A DNA stretch of 64,000 nt from Mycetocola tolaasinivorans (GTDB lineage Bacteria; Actinomycetota; Actinomycetes; Actinomycetales; Microbacteriaceae): positions 310,001-374,000 of the forward strand of contig NZ_RCUX01000003.1 of the NCBI RefSeq assembly GCF_003667565.1. Reading direction: 5' to 3'. This document shows positions 35,216 to 43,994 of the stretch, in pieces. A model generated the notes under the pieces. That model worked only from the letters and a program-made list of their open reading frames with translations. It was not told the DNA's origin and ran no database searches. Position 1 is the first letter of the stretch. Each line of letters opens with the position of its first letter. The position numbers and the translations under genes are program-made.

Positions 35216-35976
35216 CGCCGCACCTCGATTCCCTCGGCCGCGAGAGCGCCCTTCACCTGATCGATCGTCAGCAGACCGGTGTGGAACACGCTGGCGGCCA
35301 GCACCGCATCGGCCCCGGCCTGCACGGCGGGGGCAAAGTGGGCGAGCTCACCGGCGCCACCGGAGGCGATCACCGGAACGTGGGAGATCTTGCGAATCGC
35401 GCGAATCAGCTCAAGATCAAAGCCATCGCGGGTGCCGTCGGCGTCGATCGAGTTAACCAGCAGCTCCCCGGCGCCGCGCTCGATGGCCTCGCTGGCCCAG
35501 GCCAGCGCATCGAGTTCGGTCTTGGTTCGGCCGCCGTGGGTGGTGACCACGAATCCGGAGGGAGCCGATGCGTCGCGGCTGATGTCGAGGGACAGCACCA
35601 CGACCTGCGCGCCGAAACGATCGGCGATCTCGCCGATCAGTTCGGGACGGGCAATGGCCGCGCTGTTGACGCCAATCTTGTCGGCACCGCAGCCGAGCAG
35701 GCGGGCGACATCCTCGGCGGAGCGCACACCACCGCCCACGGTCAGCGGGACAAACACCTGTTCGGCGGTGCGGGTGACCACGTCATAGGTGGTGGCCCGG
35801 CCGTCCACCGTGGCGGTGACGTCGAGGAAGGTGATCTCATCCGCACCCTGGGCGGCGTAGTTTGCCGCCAGCTCAACCGGGTCGCCCTGGTCACGCAGGT
35901 TCTGGAAGTTCACGCCCTTGACGACGCGGCCGTTCGCCACGTCGAGACACGGGATTACGCGGGTAGCAAGAGACAT
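35212..35976 (-). CDS. hisF: Imidazole glycerol phosphate synthase cyclase subunit
   Basis: The 254-residue TIM barrel works with HisH (not in the window). The N-terminal '[20 protein letters not shown]' contains the catalytic Asp, and the second catalytic Asp is in '[20 protein letters not shown]'. Start ATG at 35976 with GGGGAG upstream. Tightly linked to hisG (9-base gap) and hisI (overlap). Confidence 0.98.
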   Translation of the reverse strand: MSLATRVIPCLDVANGRVVKGVNFQNLRDQGDPVELAANYAAQGADEITFLDVTATVDGRATTYDVVTRTAEQVFVPLTVGGGVRSAEDVARLLGCGADKIGVNSAAIARPELIGEIADRFGAQVVVLSLDISRDASAPSGFVVTTHGGRTKTELDALAWASEAIERGAGELLVNSIDADGTRDGFDLELIRAIRKISHVPVIASGGAGELAHFAPAVQAGADAVLAASVFHTGLLTIDQVKGALAAEGIEVRR

Positions 35977-35985
35977 GATGCTCCC

Positions 35986-36825
35986 CTACAGACGAGCGGC
36001 GTGGATCGCGCTGACCAGGATGGCGCGCGCACCGAGCTCATAGAGGGCATCCATGATCTGGTTGGTGCGACGCTTGGGCACCATGACGCGCACGGCGACC
36101 CACTCGGGCTCGCGAAGCGGCGAGACCGTCGGCGACTGACGTCCACCGGCGATGGCGGTGGCCTCATCCAGCAGCGACAGCGGCAGGTCGTAGTCCATCA
36201 GCACGTACTGACGGGCCACCTGTACGCCCTCGAGGCGGCGGCGCAGGGTCGCGAGACCAGGCTGCTCGATCTCGGAGCGGATGAGCACGGCGGTGGATTC
36301 GAGAATCACGGGGCCGAAGATGTCGAGGCCGGCCTTGCGCAGGGTGGCACCGGTCGAGACCACGTCGGCCACCGCGTCGGCCACGCCGAGCTGCACCGCG
36401 GACTCCACCGCGCCGTCAAGCTTCACGAGGTGGGCGGTGACGCCGTGCTGGGCGAGGAAGTCGCCCACGAGGCCGGGGTAGCTGGTAGCCACGCGTACGC
36501 CCTCGAGGTCGCTCAGCTCGCTGAACTTCCCGGCGGGGCCGGCAAAACGGAAGGTGGAGTCGCCGAAGTTCAGCGGCTCAATTTCGCGGGCGTCCGAGCC
36601 CGAGTCGAGCAGCAGGTCGCGGCCGGTGACGCCGACGTCGAGGGCACCGGAGCCCACGTAGGTCGCGATGTCGCGGGGGCGCAGGAAGAAGAACTCAACG
36701 TCGTTTTCGGCGTCGACGAGGTGCAGCTCCTTGGGGTCGCGACGGGTCGCGTAGCCGGCCTCGGCGAGCATCAGGGTGGCGGTCTCGGACAGCGATCCCT
36801 TATTGGGGATGGCAATTCTCAGCAT
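35986..36825 (-). CDS. hisG: ATP phosphoribosyltransferase (long form)
   Basis: The 279-residue long form carries out the first step of histidine synthesis. The catalytic part is recognisable by 'LRIAIPNKGSLSETATLMLA', 'VGVTGRDLLLDSG' and 'DAVADVVSTGATLRKAGLD' (PRPP-binding region). The C-terminal ACT-like regulatory domain (about 200-279, 'VRVMVPKRRTNQIMDALYEL') makes it a HisG_L hexamer with feedback inhibition by histidine, and no HisZ is needed. Confidence 0.97.
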   Translation of the reverse strand: MLRIAIPNKGSLSETATLMLAEAGYATRRDPKELHLVDAENDVEFFFLRPRDIATYVGSGALDVGVTGRDLLLDSGSDAREIEPLNFGDSTFRFAGPAGKFSELSDLEGVRVATSYPGLVGDFLAQHGVTAHLVKLDGAVESAVQLGVADAVADVVSTGATLRKAGLDIFGPVILESTAVLIRSEIEQPGLATLRRRLEGVQVARQYVLMDYDLPLSLLDEATAIAGGRQSPTVSPLREPEWVAVRVMVPKRRTNQIMDALYELGARAILVSAIHAARL

Positions 36826-36874
36826 TGGGGGAACCTTTTGATTGAAAGTGGGTATCGAGGGTGAAGCGGGGGCT

Positions 36875-37147
36875 TCACAGATGTCGATACACGTCCTCCA
36901 GGGTCAGGCCCTTGGCGATCATCATCACCTGCAGGTGGTAGAGCAGCTGCGAGATCTCCTCAGCGGCGTCATCATTGCTCTGGAACTCGGCGGCCATCCA
37001 TACCTCGGCCGCCTCCTCCACGATCTTCTTGCCGATGCCGTGGATGCCACGGTCGAGTTCGGCCACCGTTCCTGAACCCTCGGGGCGCTCCAGCGCCTTC
37101 TGGGTCAGTTCGGTAAACAGGGTGTCGAAATTCTTCACGAGGTTCAC
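36875..37147 (-). CDS. hisE: Phosphoribosyl-ATP pyrophosphatase
   Basis: A small all-alpha MazG-like enzyme, 90 residues from the GTG at 37147 or 87 from the GTG at 37138 (which starts '[10 protein letters not shown]', the usual family N-terminus). The metal-binding pattern '[20 protein letters not shown]' followed by '[18 protein letters not shown]' is typical. No strong ribosome binding site is visible before either GTG. First gene of the his-trp unit, so its promoter must lie between 37148 and 37268. Confidence 0.93.
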   Translation of the reverse strand: MNLVKNFDTLFTELTQKALERPEGSGTVAELDRGIHGIGKKIVEEAAEVWMAAEFQSNDDAAEEISQLLYHLQVMMIAKGLTLEDVYRHL

Positions 37148-37245
37148 ACTACTAGGTGACCGGGCCCCGCGAAGACCGCGGAGCCCGGTTTCCGGCGGGA
37201 ATATGCCCGGATTTCACGCACGTTAGTGTGCCGGTATTGCTCGGT

Positions 37246-37262
37246 GCCGATCGAGGATCGGC
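37246..37262 (-). terminator. Short hairpin after rpe
   Basis: gccgatc-gag-gatcggc, 7-bp perfect stem, begins 6 bases after the rpe stop codon. There is no T-run, so it is a weak terminator candidate separating rpe from the his-trp unit. Confidence 0.4.
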
Positions 37263-37268
37263 CTCCCG

Positions 37269-37931
37269 CTAGTGGCGGTGGGCGGCGGCGAGGTCGCGCA
37301 GCGCGTCAATAGCGAGCGCGGGGCTGTCGGCACCGTACACGGCGGAGCCCGCCACGAAGGTGTCGGCGCCGGCCTCGGCGGCCTGCGCGATGGTCGACTC
37401 GGCGATGCCGCCGTCCACCTGGAGCCAGACGTTCGAACCGCGGCGCTTCGCCTCGGCCGAGAGTGCGGCAAGCTTCGGCATCATGTCGGCCATGAACGAC
37501 TGACCACCGAAACCGGGCTCGACGGTCATAATGAGAATCTGGTCAAATTCGTCCAGGTGCTCAAGGTAGGGCTCGATCGGGGTGCCGGGCTTCAGCGCGA
37601 TGCCCGCCCGCGATCCGATGTCTCGCAGGCGACGCGCGAGGGTGATCGGGTTTTCGGCGGCCTCCGCATGGAAGGTGACCGAGGCGGCACCGATCTCGGC
37701 GTACTCGGGGGCGGTGCGGTCGGCGTCGCTGATCATCAGGTGGATGTCGAGCGGCACCGGCGAAACGTCCTGGATGCGGCGGACCATCTGGGGCCCAAAG
37801 GTGAGGTTCGGCACGAAGTGGTTGTCCATCACGTCGACGTGCACGAAGTCGGCGTTGGCAATGCGCTCAAGGTCCGCCTGCATGTTCACAAAATCGGCGG
37901 AAAGAATACTCGGGTTGATCCGGACTGTCAT
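37269..37931 (-). CDS. rpe: Ribulose-phosphate 3-epimerase
   Basis: A 220-residue TIM barrel interconverting ribulose 5-phosphate and xylulose 5-phosphate. Signatures: 'INPSILSADFVNMQADLERI', metal and catalytic residues in 'FVHVDVMDNHFVPNLTFGP', 'LDIHLMISDAD', 'IMTVEPGFGGQSFMADMMPK' and 'QVDGGIAESTIAQAAEAGAD'. Ordinary single gene. It supplies the pentose-phosphate pathway that feeds PRPP to the his, trp and nucleotide genes around it. Confidence 0.97.
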   Translation of the reverse strand: MTVRINPSILSADFVNMQADLERIANADFVHVDVMDNHFVPNLTFGPQMVRRIQDVSPVPLDIHLMISDADRTAPEYAEIGAASVTFHAEAAENPITLARRLRDIGSRAGIALKPGTPIEPYLEHLDEFDQILIMTVEPGFGGQSFMADMMPKLAALSAEAKRRGSNVWLQVDGGIAESTIAQAAEAGADTFVAGSAVYGADSPALAIDALRDLAAAHRH

Positions 37932-38006
37932 GAATCCAGCCTATCGTCAGCGCCGGGTGGTTCCCGTCAACCCTGCCGGTGCCACACTCCGGGTGGAAAC
38001 GGCAAC

Positions 38007-38034
38007 GGCCGCCGTCACGGGTGTGACGGCGGCC
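38007..38034 (-). terminator. Terminator after add
   Basis: A 12-bp perfect stem (ggccgccgtcac with gtgacggcggcc) and 4-base loop lie 17 bases after the add stop. On the minus strand a modest T-rich stretch (gttgccgtttcc) follows. Confidence 0.65.
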
Positions 38035-38051
38035 AAGCGTGGTGCGGGGAA

Positions 38052-39170
38052 CTACTCGCGAACGGCGTCGAAGCCGGCCTGGATCTGCTCGACCAGGTAC
38101 TCGCGGTCCTCCAGCGGGAGGAAGGCGCCGGCAGCGGCGTTGAGCTGGAAGGTCTCGAGGTCCTCGAGATCGTAGCCGAAGGTCTCCACCAGCAGACCGA
38201 GCTCACGGGTAAGGCTCGTGCCGCTCATGGTGCGGTTGTCGACGTTCACGGTGACGCGGAAGCCGAGCTGGTGCAGCATGTCGAACGGGTGGTCCTCGAG
38301 CTCGTCACCCCAGGCGGCCACGGCACCGGTCTGCATGTTCGAGGAGGGGCTCAGTTCGAGCACGATCTCGCGGTCCCGGACCCACTCGGACAGGCGACCG
38401 ATGTTGACGTAGACCTCGTCGTCATCGCTGCGCTCGACCGTGACGTCCTCGGCGAGGCGCACGCCGTGACCGAGGCGCAGGGCGCGGCCGTCGAAGATGG
38501 CCGAGGTGATCGACTCGAGGCCGGCGGCCTCACCGGCGTGAACGGTGACCGGGAAGAAGTTCTTGGCCAGGTAGTCGAAGGCCTCGCGGTGACGCGAGGG
38601 CAGGAAACCATCCTCGGCACCGGCGATGTCGAATCCGGATACTCCGCGGTCGCGGTGACGCACGGCGAGCTCGGCGATTTCGAGGGCGCGGTCGGCGTGA
38701 CGCATCGCGGTGATCAGCTGACCGACCTCGATGTCGCGACCGGACTCGCGCACCTCGGTGACGCCGTCTTCCAGGCCGGCCTGAACGGCCTCCACGACCT
38801 GGTCGAGGCTCAGGCCGCGGGTCAGGTGCTGCTCGGGTGCCCAGCGGATCTCGGCGTAGATGACGCCGTCCTCGGCGAGGTCGAGCACGAACTCGTGCGC
38901 GACGCGGCGCAGACCGGCCTCGCTCTGCATGACCGCGGTCGAGAGGTCGAAGGTCTTGAGGTAGTCAACCAGGTTGCCGGCGTTGCACTGGTCGAGGAAC
39001 CACTGTGCGAGGTCATCGGCGTTGTCGGCGGGGAGTTCGAGGTCGATCTCGCGGGCGAGATCGATGATGGTCTGGGGCCGCAGGCCGCCGTCGAGGTGAT
39101 CGTGCAGCGAAACCTTGGGCAGACGGGCCAGGTCGACGCCGTCGAGGGAGGGAACAGTAGTCTTAGTCAC
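38052..39170 (-). CDS. add: Adenosine deaminase
   Basis: The 372-residue purine-salvage enzyme deaminates adenosine to inosine. Zinc ligands are in 'KVSLHDHLDGG' (H-x-H) and 'VTVHAGEAAG', and the downstream 'ELSPSSNMQTGAV' and 'VNVDNRTMSGTSLTREL' follow the actinobacterial pattern. The start is GTG at 39170 without a clear ribosome binding site. TAGACT just upstream resembles a -10 box, which would give a leaderless or very short-leader mRNA. The nucleoside uptake operon at 42-49 kb is the likely source of its substrate. Confidence 0.95.
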   Translation of the reverse strand: MTKTTVPSLDGVDLARLPKVSLHDHLDGGLRPQTIIDLAREIDLELPADNADDLAQWFLDQCNAGNLVDYLKTFDLSTAVMQSEAGLRRVAHEFVLDLAEDGVIYAEIRWAPEQHLTRGLSLDQVVEAVQAGLEDGVTEVRESGRDIEVGQLITAMRHADRALEIAELAVRHRDRGVSGFDIAGAEDGFLPSRHREAFDYLAKNFFPVTVHAGEAAGLESITSAIFDGRALRLGHGVRLAEDVTVERSDDDEVYVNIGRLSEWVRDREIVLELSPSSNMQTGAVAAWGDELEDHPFDMLHQLGFRVTVNVDNRTMSGTSLTRELGLLVETFGYDLEDLETFQLNAAAGAFLPLEDREYLVEQIQAGFDAVRE

Positions 39171-39237
39171 CCGCTCAGTCTAGTTGCGCTCCCCCGCGCG
39201 CACGCACCGAGACCCGCCGGTCCCGGTGCGTATGACG

Positions 39238-41290
39238 CTAGTCGGTGCCGCTCTCCATTTCGTGGAGGGTCGCCGAGTGCGCGAGCTGCGCGATGAAGTA
39301 TCCGCGCTCCCTACTGATGACCTGTGCGTGGCCCGGCACGGCGGGCATCGCCTTGATCTTGCCGATCAGCTGGCCCTCCTCGGGGTTTCCGCTCAGCAGG
39401 ATGCCGGTGACGCCGAGGTCGGTCATGCCCTGCAGCACGGGATCGTAGGCCGCGCGGGAGGCTCCGCCGGAGCGCCGCGTCACGATCACGTGCAGCCCGA
39501 CGTCCGCCGCCTGGGCGAGCAGCTGCGAGAGCGGGGCCGCGGGGTTGCCCTGGGAGGTTGCGACCAGGTCGTAGTCGTCGATCAGCACGAAGCCCTCCGA
39601 GCCGCTCCACCAGCTGCGGGCGCGCAGCTGGTCGGCGGTCACGTCGGGTCCTGGAAGCCGGCCTCGGAAGAACTCGACCAGCTGCGAGATCGAGGCCATC
39701 GTCTGCTCGTGACCGGTCATATACGCCCCGAGGTATTCTTCGGGAATCTCGCCGAGGTTTGCCCGACGATAGTCGATCATGAAGATCCGCGCCTCCCCCG
39801 GCCGATAGCGCCGGACGATCTCGCGAATGTAGCCGCGCAGCATCGTCGACTTTCCCGAACCGGAGTCGCCGTAGAGGAAGAGGTGCGGTTCGGCCCGTGG
39901 GTCGAGGCCGAAGGGTTCGAGCGAGGCCTCGTCCACGCTCAGCTGCAGCAGGGCGGGGTGTGTTGCGGGGTGCTGGTGCAGCTGCTCCATCGGCAGCAGT
40001 TCGGGAAGTAGGCGCAGCTTGGGGCCGGGTTCGCGCACCCAGGCCGAGGCCGTCTTGTTCACGAGGTCGTCGACGCCGGAGCTGAGGCTGCCCGAATCCG
40101 GGTCGCCATCCACCCGCGGCAGTGCCGTGAGCATCTGCAGCGCCGAGGGGGCGAGACCTCGGCCAGGGCGGTCCGCGTTGACGTTTCCGGCGGCCTTCCG
40201 ATCCACCTCGGAATTGGCCGCGTCGCCGAGTCGTAGCTCGATTCGCGAGCCCAGGAGGTCCTTCAGGTTCGGGCGCACCTCAAGCCAACGCCCCGCGGTG
40301 ATCACCACGTGCACGCCGTAGCTGAGGCCGCGGGCGGCGATCAGCTGGATCGGGGTTTCGAGTGATTCGAAGTCGCTGCGTACGGTGCCGATTCCGTCGA
40401 TGATGAGAAAGATGTCGCCGTAGCCGTCATCGGCCCCGCCGGCCGCACGATATCGGCCTCGGTGCGGGTCGCGAGGCCGGCAATGTGCGGGAGGTCGCGC
40501 ATGCCGGAGAAGCTCCCGCCGAAGTCGATCACGAAGAACTGCACCTCGAGCGGCGTATGGCGCAGCGAGAGCGCGGCCACCAGGGTGCGTGCGAGCGTGC
40601 TCTTGCCCGAGAGCGGTCCGCCGACGATCGCGAGGTGCCCGGCCGCGCCGGAGAGATCCACGGTGAGGGTGTCTCGACGCTGTTCGAGCGGGACGTCGAC
40701 GATGCCGAGCGGCACCGTCAGCGGGTGCACCGCACGCCAGCTCGGCGAGTGCAGCCCGAGCTCGTAACTGACCACGAGTTCGCCCATGAGTTCGTCGAGG
40801 GTGGGCGGAATTTCGAGCGGCGGGAGCCACACCTGGTGCGCGCTCATGCCGCTCTGCGACATCCGCTCGACCGCGAGATCAAACGTGCTGCGCTTTTCGG
40901 GCGGCGCACCCTCGGCCGCGCCCTCGGCGGGGACGGCCTCCTCAATTCCCTCCACCTCCTCGGGCTCCTCGATCAGTACCGGCGCCGCGGTGAATGCGCT
41001 GATGCGCACCGGCGCGGCCGGGGAGCCGTCGGCGGCGGTCTCGACCTGACGCTTGATCGCCTTGGGCGGGCCGGACACGTAGGCCGCCCGAAACTGCACC
41101 ATCTCGTCGGTGTTCGCCTTGAGGTATCCCCCGCCGGGTTCGCTCGGCAGGTGGTAGGCGTCGGGAACACCGAGCACGCTGCGGGACTCGGCCGCGGAGA
41201 AGGTGCGCAGACCGACACGGTACGAGAGATAGGTGTCGAGCCCCTTGAGGCGGTGCTCCTCGAGCCGCTGTGAGGCGAGCAGCGAGCTTT
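39238..41290 (-). pseudogene. eccC: Remnant of type VII secretion ATPase EccC (5' half missing, internal frameshift)
   Basis: Two frames together encode the C-terminal half of an EccC (FtsK/SpoIIIE) ATPase. From about 41285 to 40450 the frame reads 'LLASQRLEEHRLKGLDTYLS', 'AESRSVLGVPDAYHLP', 'GGYLKANTDEMVQF' (end of domain 1), then the second domain with Walker A 'GGPLSGKSTLAR'. At about 40445-40450 the coding frame shifts to one that continues 'AAGGADDGYGDIFLIIDGIG', skipping roughly 40 conserved residues. It then holds the third domain with Walker A 'YGDSGSGKST' and Walker B 'EGFVLIDDYDLV' to the stop at 39238. The membrane segments and first Walker A are gone. With its beginning replaced by a kinase stub in another frame, no intact EccC can be made. 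Confidence 0.85.
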
Positions 41291-41961
41291 TCCCGGGTAT
41301 TCCCCGCCCGGTCGGCGGCCTCGAAGGGTGACCGGCCGGCCGCGAAGGTGTAGATGGTCGCCGCGAGCGACCAAATCTCACTCCTGACGGTACCGGAAAC
41401 CCGGGTGTCCACCACCTCGGGGGCTGCCCAGGGATAGGACAGCGCGATCTGAGTGCCCGGATCCACCGCCCCGCGCACCTCGGCGATGCCAAAATCGGCG
41501 AGTACCGGTCGCCCGAGCGTCGTGACCAGCACGTTCGACGGCTTGAGATCCCGGTGCAGCACACCGCTGCGATGCGCGGTCTCGAGCGCGCCCGCGAGGC
41601 GAACCCCGGCATCGAGGATCTGTTCGAGCGTGAGCGGGGTGCTGCCGCGCATGCGCGAGCGCATCGAGTCCGGGCAGTACTCCATCGCGATGTACGCCCG
41701 GCCATCGGCGGAGATACTCGCCTGATAGATCGAGACGATCGACGGGTGCACGCTGAGGCGCGCCATCACGTCGGCCTCGGCCTCGAACTGGCGTCGGGTG
41801 GAATCGGTGTGGCCCACACCGTTCAACACCTTCACCGCGACTACCCGGTGTGGCATGTCCTGCTCATAGAGGAATACCTCGGCAAAACCGCCGGAGCCTA
41901 GCGGGCGAACATAACTATAGCCGGGTATTACCGGAGGGCTACTCGGAGTGCGGGTTGACAC
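41287..41961 (-). pseudogene. Truncated Ser/Thr protein kinase joined out of frame to eccC
   Basis: A GTG at 41961 with AAGGAG upstream starts a Hanks-type kinase: glycine loop 'LGSGGFAEVF', catalytic Lys in 'VAVKVL', 'MEYCPDSM' hinge, 'HRDLKPSNVL' catalytic loop, DFG in 'LADFGIAEV', 'APEVVDTRVSG' and 'EIWSLAATIYTFAAGRSPFE'. About 225 residues of kinase homology end at 'NTREK' (41287). From there the EccC remnant continues in a different frame, while the kinase frame runs on as noise to 40942. The last 40-50 residues of the kinase fold and any membrane or sensor part are missing. Kinases of this kind sit beside T7SS genes in related actinobacteria, so one deletion probably fused two locus members. 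Confidence 0.8.
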
Positions 41962-42098
41962 CAGATTCTCCTTCGAAGGTGAGGAGCACAAACTCCGAAG
42001 CCTTATCCTGGCTCCCCGGAAATGCGCTGCGCGGGCTGCAGCCGCAATCTTTCCACGGCAGCGAAGCCGGTCGCCGCCATACGCCGTTAAACGCATCC

Positions 42099-42125
42099 GC
42101 CCGCGTCGCATCAAGCGTCGCGGGC
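42099..42125 (-). terminator. Hairpin after deoA
   Basis: gcccgcgtcgc (42099-42109) and gcgtcgcgggc (42115-42125) pair with one internal mismatch and a 5-base loop, 44 bases after the deoA stop. A 'gcgttta' stretch follows on the minus strand. The surrounding spacer 41962-42168 contains no gene and must hold the former kinase promoter. Confidence 0.5.
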
Positions 42126-42168
42126 GGTGCTCCGAGCCCAAAAACAGGCCGAGGAAAGGGTGTCTGGG

Positions 42169-43473
42169 CTAGCCGATCTTCTCGGCGATTAGCGCGGGTG
42201 GGGTCCAGCCCGCGGCGTCCGCGGAGATCTCAAACGCACCCTCGACGGCCTCGAGCGCGCGCTCAAAGCGCGCGGGCTCATCGGCCGCGAGGGTGAACAG
42301 CGGGTCGCCCACCCGCACGGTGTCCCCCGGCTTTGCGTGCAGGTCGACGCCGGCGGCGTGCTGCACGGGATCCTGTGCCCGCGCGCGACCGGCACCGAGC
42401 CGCCAGGCGGCAATGCCGAAGGGCAGGGCGTCCTGTCGGGTCAGCACACCCGCGGTTTCGGCGTACACTGTGTGGGTTTCGCGGGCAACCGGGAGCGCGG
42501 CATCGGGATCGCCACCCTGACCCGCCACGAACGCACGCCAGGTGTCCATCGCGCGGCCGTCGCGCAGCGCGGCCTCCACGTCGGCGTCCGGCTGTCCGGC
42601 CAGGGCAAGCATTTCCTTGGCGAGTGCGACGGTGAGCTCCACGATGTCGGCGGGGCCGCCACCGGCCAGCACCTCAAGGGACTCCCGCACCTCGTTGGCG
42701 TTGCCGATCGCGAGGCCCAGCGGGGTGTCCATCCGGGTGAGCAGCGCGGTTGTGTTGACGCCCGAGTCGCGGCCGAGATCCACCATGGTCTGGGCGAGCT
42801 CGCGGGCACGATCGAAGTCGCGCATGAAGGCACCGCCACCGAACTTGACGTCGAGAACCAGCGAGGCGGTGCCCTCGGCAATCTTCTTCGACATGATGCT
42901 CGAGGCGATCAGCGGGATGGAGTCCACCGTGCCGGTGATGTCGCGCAGCGCGTAGAGCTTCTTATCGGCGGGCGCGAGATCCGCGCCGGCCGCGCAGATC
43001 ACGCCGCCCACCTCGCGCAGCAGGCGGGTCATCTCCTCGGGTTCGAGATCGGCACGCCAGCCGGGGATCGCCTCGAGCTTGTCGAGGGTACCGCCGGTGT
43101 GGCCGAGGCCACGGCCGGAGAGCTGGGGTACGGCCACACCGAAGCTGGCCACGAGCGGCATCAGCGGCAGGGTGATCTTGTCCCCCACCCCACCGGTCGA
43201 ATGCTTATCGGTGGTGACCTTGCCCAGTCCCTCAAAGCTCATCCGCTCACCCGAGTTGATCATCGCGTGGGTAAGGTCGCGGATCTCGCGGCGGTCCATG
43301 CCGTTCAGGAAAATGGCCATGGCCATCGCGGCCATCTGCTCCTGACCCACGTAGCCGCGGGTGAAGGCGTCGATCAGCCAGTCGATCTGCGCGGTGTCCA
43401 GCGTGCCCGCATCGCGCTTCTGACGGATGAGGTCTACGGCGTCAAAGGCCTCGACGGCGTTGGGGATGGTCAT
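42169..43473 (-). CDS. deoA: Thymidine phosphorylase
   Basis: The 434-residue enzyme cleaves thymidine to thymine and deoxyribose 1-phosphate. The family signature 'SGRGLGHTGGTLDKLEAIPG' and the phosphate site 'KHSTGGVGDKITLPL' are present, and the C-terminal barrel-sandwich domain is complete ('GDTVRVGDPLFTLAAD'). The ATG at 43473 has AAAGGAG at ideal distance; the GTG at 43479 overlaps that ribosome binding site. Last gene of the nucleoside uptake and salvage operon. Confidence 0.96.
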   Translation of the reverse strand: MTIPNAVEAFDAVDLIRQKRDAGTLDTAQIDWLIDAFTRGYVGQEQMAAMAMAIFLNGMDRREIRDLTHAMINSGERMSFEGLGKVTTDKHSTGGVGDKITLPLMPLVASFGVAVPQLSGRGLGHTGGTLDKLEAIPGWRADLEPEEMTRLLREVGGVICAAGADLAPADKKLYALRDITGTVDSIPLIASSIMSKKIAEGTASLVLDVKFGGGAFMRDFDRARELAQTMVDLGRDSGVNTTALLTRMDTPLGLAIGNANEVRESLEVLAGGGPADIVELTVALAKEMLALAGQPDADVEAALRDGRAMDTWRAFVAGQGGDPDAALPVARETHTVYAETAGVLTRQDALPFGIAAWRLGAGRARAQDPVQHAAGVDLHAKPGDTVRVGDPLFTLAADEPARFERALEAVEGAFEISADAAGWTPPALIAEKIG

Positions 43474-43584
43474 GCTCACTCCTTTGTGTGTTCCGGGTTT
43501 TTCCGGGGACTGGATGCCACACAGCGGCGGCCCGATCGTGTCGGGTCGCCGCTGTGAGGCACTGTGAAATTGTGGTGGTGATGG

Positions 43585-43992
43585 CTACTCGCCGGCGTAC
43601 TCCACGAGGGTGCGCGGGCCGAAGGCGTCGGGCAGAACCTCGTCGATGGTACGAATGCCGGAGAGGGTGTTCAGCAGCATGCCCTCGGCCGAGTGCTCAA
43701 AGAGCAGCTGGCGGCAGCGGCCACACGGCATCAGCACGGCGCCGTTTCCGTCCACGCAGGCGAAGGCGACGAGCTTGCCGCCACCGCCCATGATGAGGTC
43801 GGAAACGAGCGAACACTCGGCGCACAGGGTCACCCCGTAGCTGGCGTTCTCGATGTTGCAGCCGGAGACGATCCGGCCGCTGTCGGTGATCGCCGCGGCG
43901 CCCACCGGGAACTTCGAGTACGGGCTGTAGGAGCGCTCCATGGCGGCCACGGCGTGCGCGTGCAGGGCATCCCAATCGATGGCGTCAGACAT
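43585..43992 (-). CDS. cdd: Cytidine deaminase
   Basis: A 135-residue homotetrameric-type enzyme converting cytidine to uridine. 'SPYSKFPVGAAA', 'GCNIENASYGVTLCAECSLV' (Cys zinc ligand and catalytic Glu of C-A-E) and 'MPCGRCRQLLFE' (C-x-x-C zinc ligands) are all intact. The true start is the ATG at 43992, 2 bases after the stop of the permease gene. The longer frame to 44199 is the shadow of that permease. Supplies uridine or deoxyuridine for salvage together with deoA. Confidence 0.96.
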   Translation of the reverse strand: MSDAIDWDALHAHAVAAMERSYSPYSKFPVGAAAITDSGRIVSGCNIENASYGVTLCAECSLVSDLIMGGGGKLVAFACVDGNGAVLMPCGRCRQLLFEHSAEGMLLNTLSGIRTIDEVLPDAFGPRTLVEYAGE

Positions 43993-43994
43993 CA

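Noticed and set aside
37272-39296. 674-codon plus-strand open frame
   Set aside because: Spans rpe, their spacer and add in antisense; no domain and no start signals.
40450-40830. Start of an independent EccCb gene at 40830
   Set aside because: The first 125 codons are out-of-frame shadow of the EccC remnant; homology begins only at about 40450, so this is a frameshift, not a separate gene.
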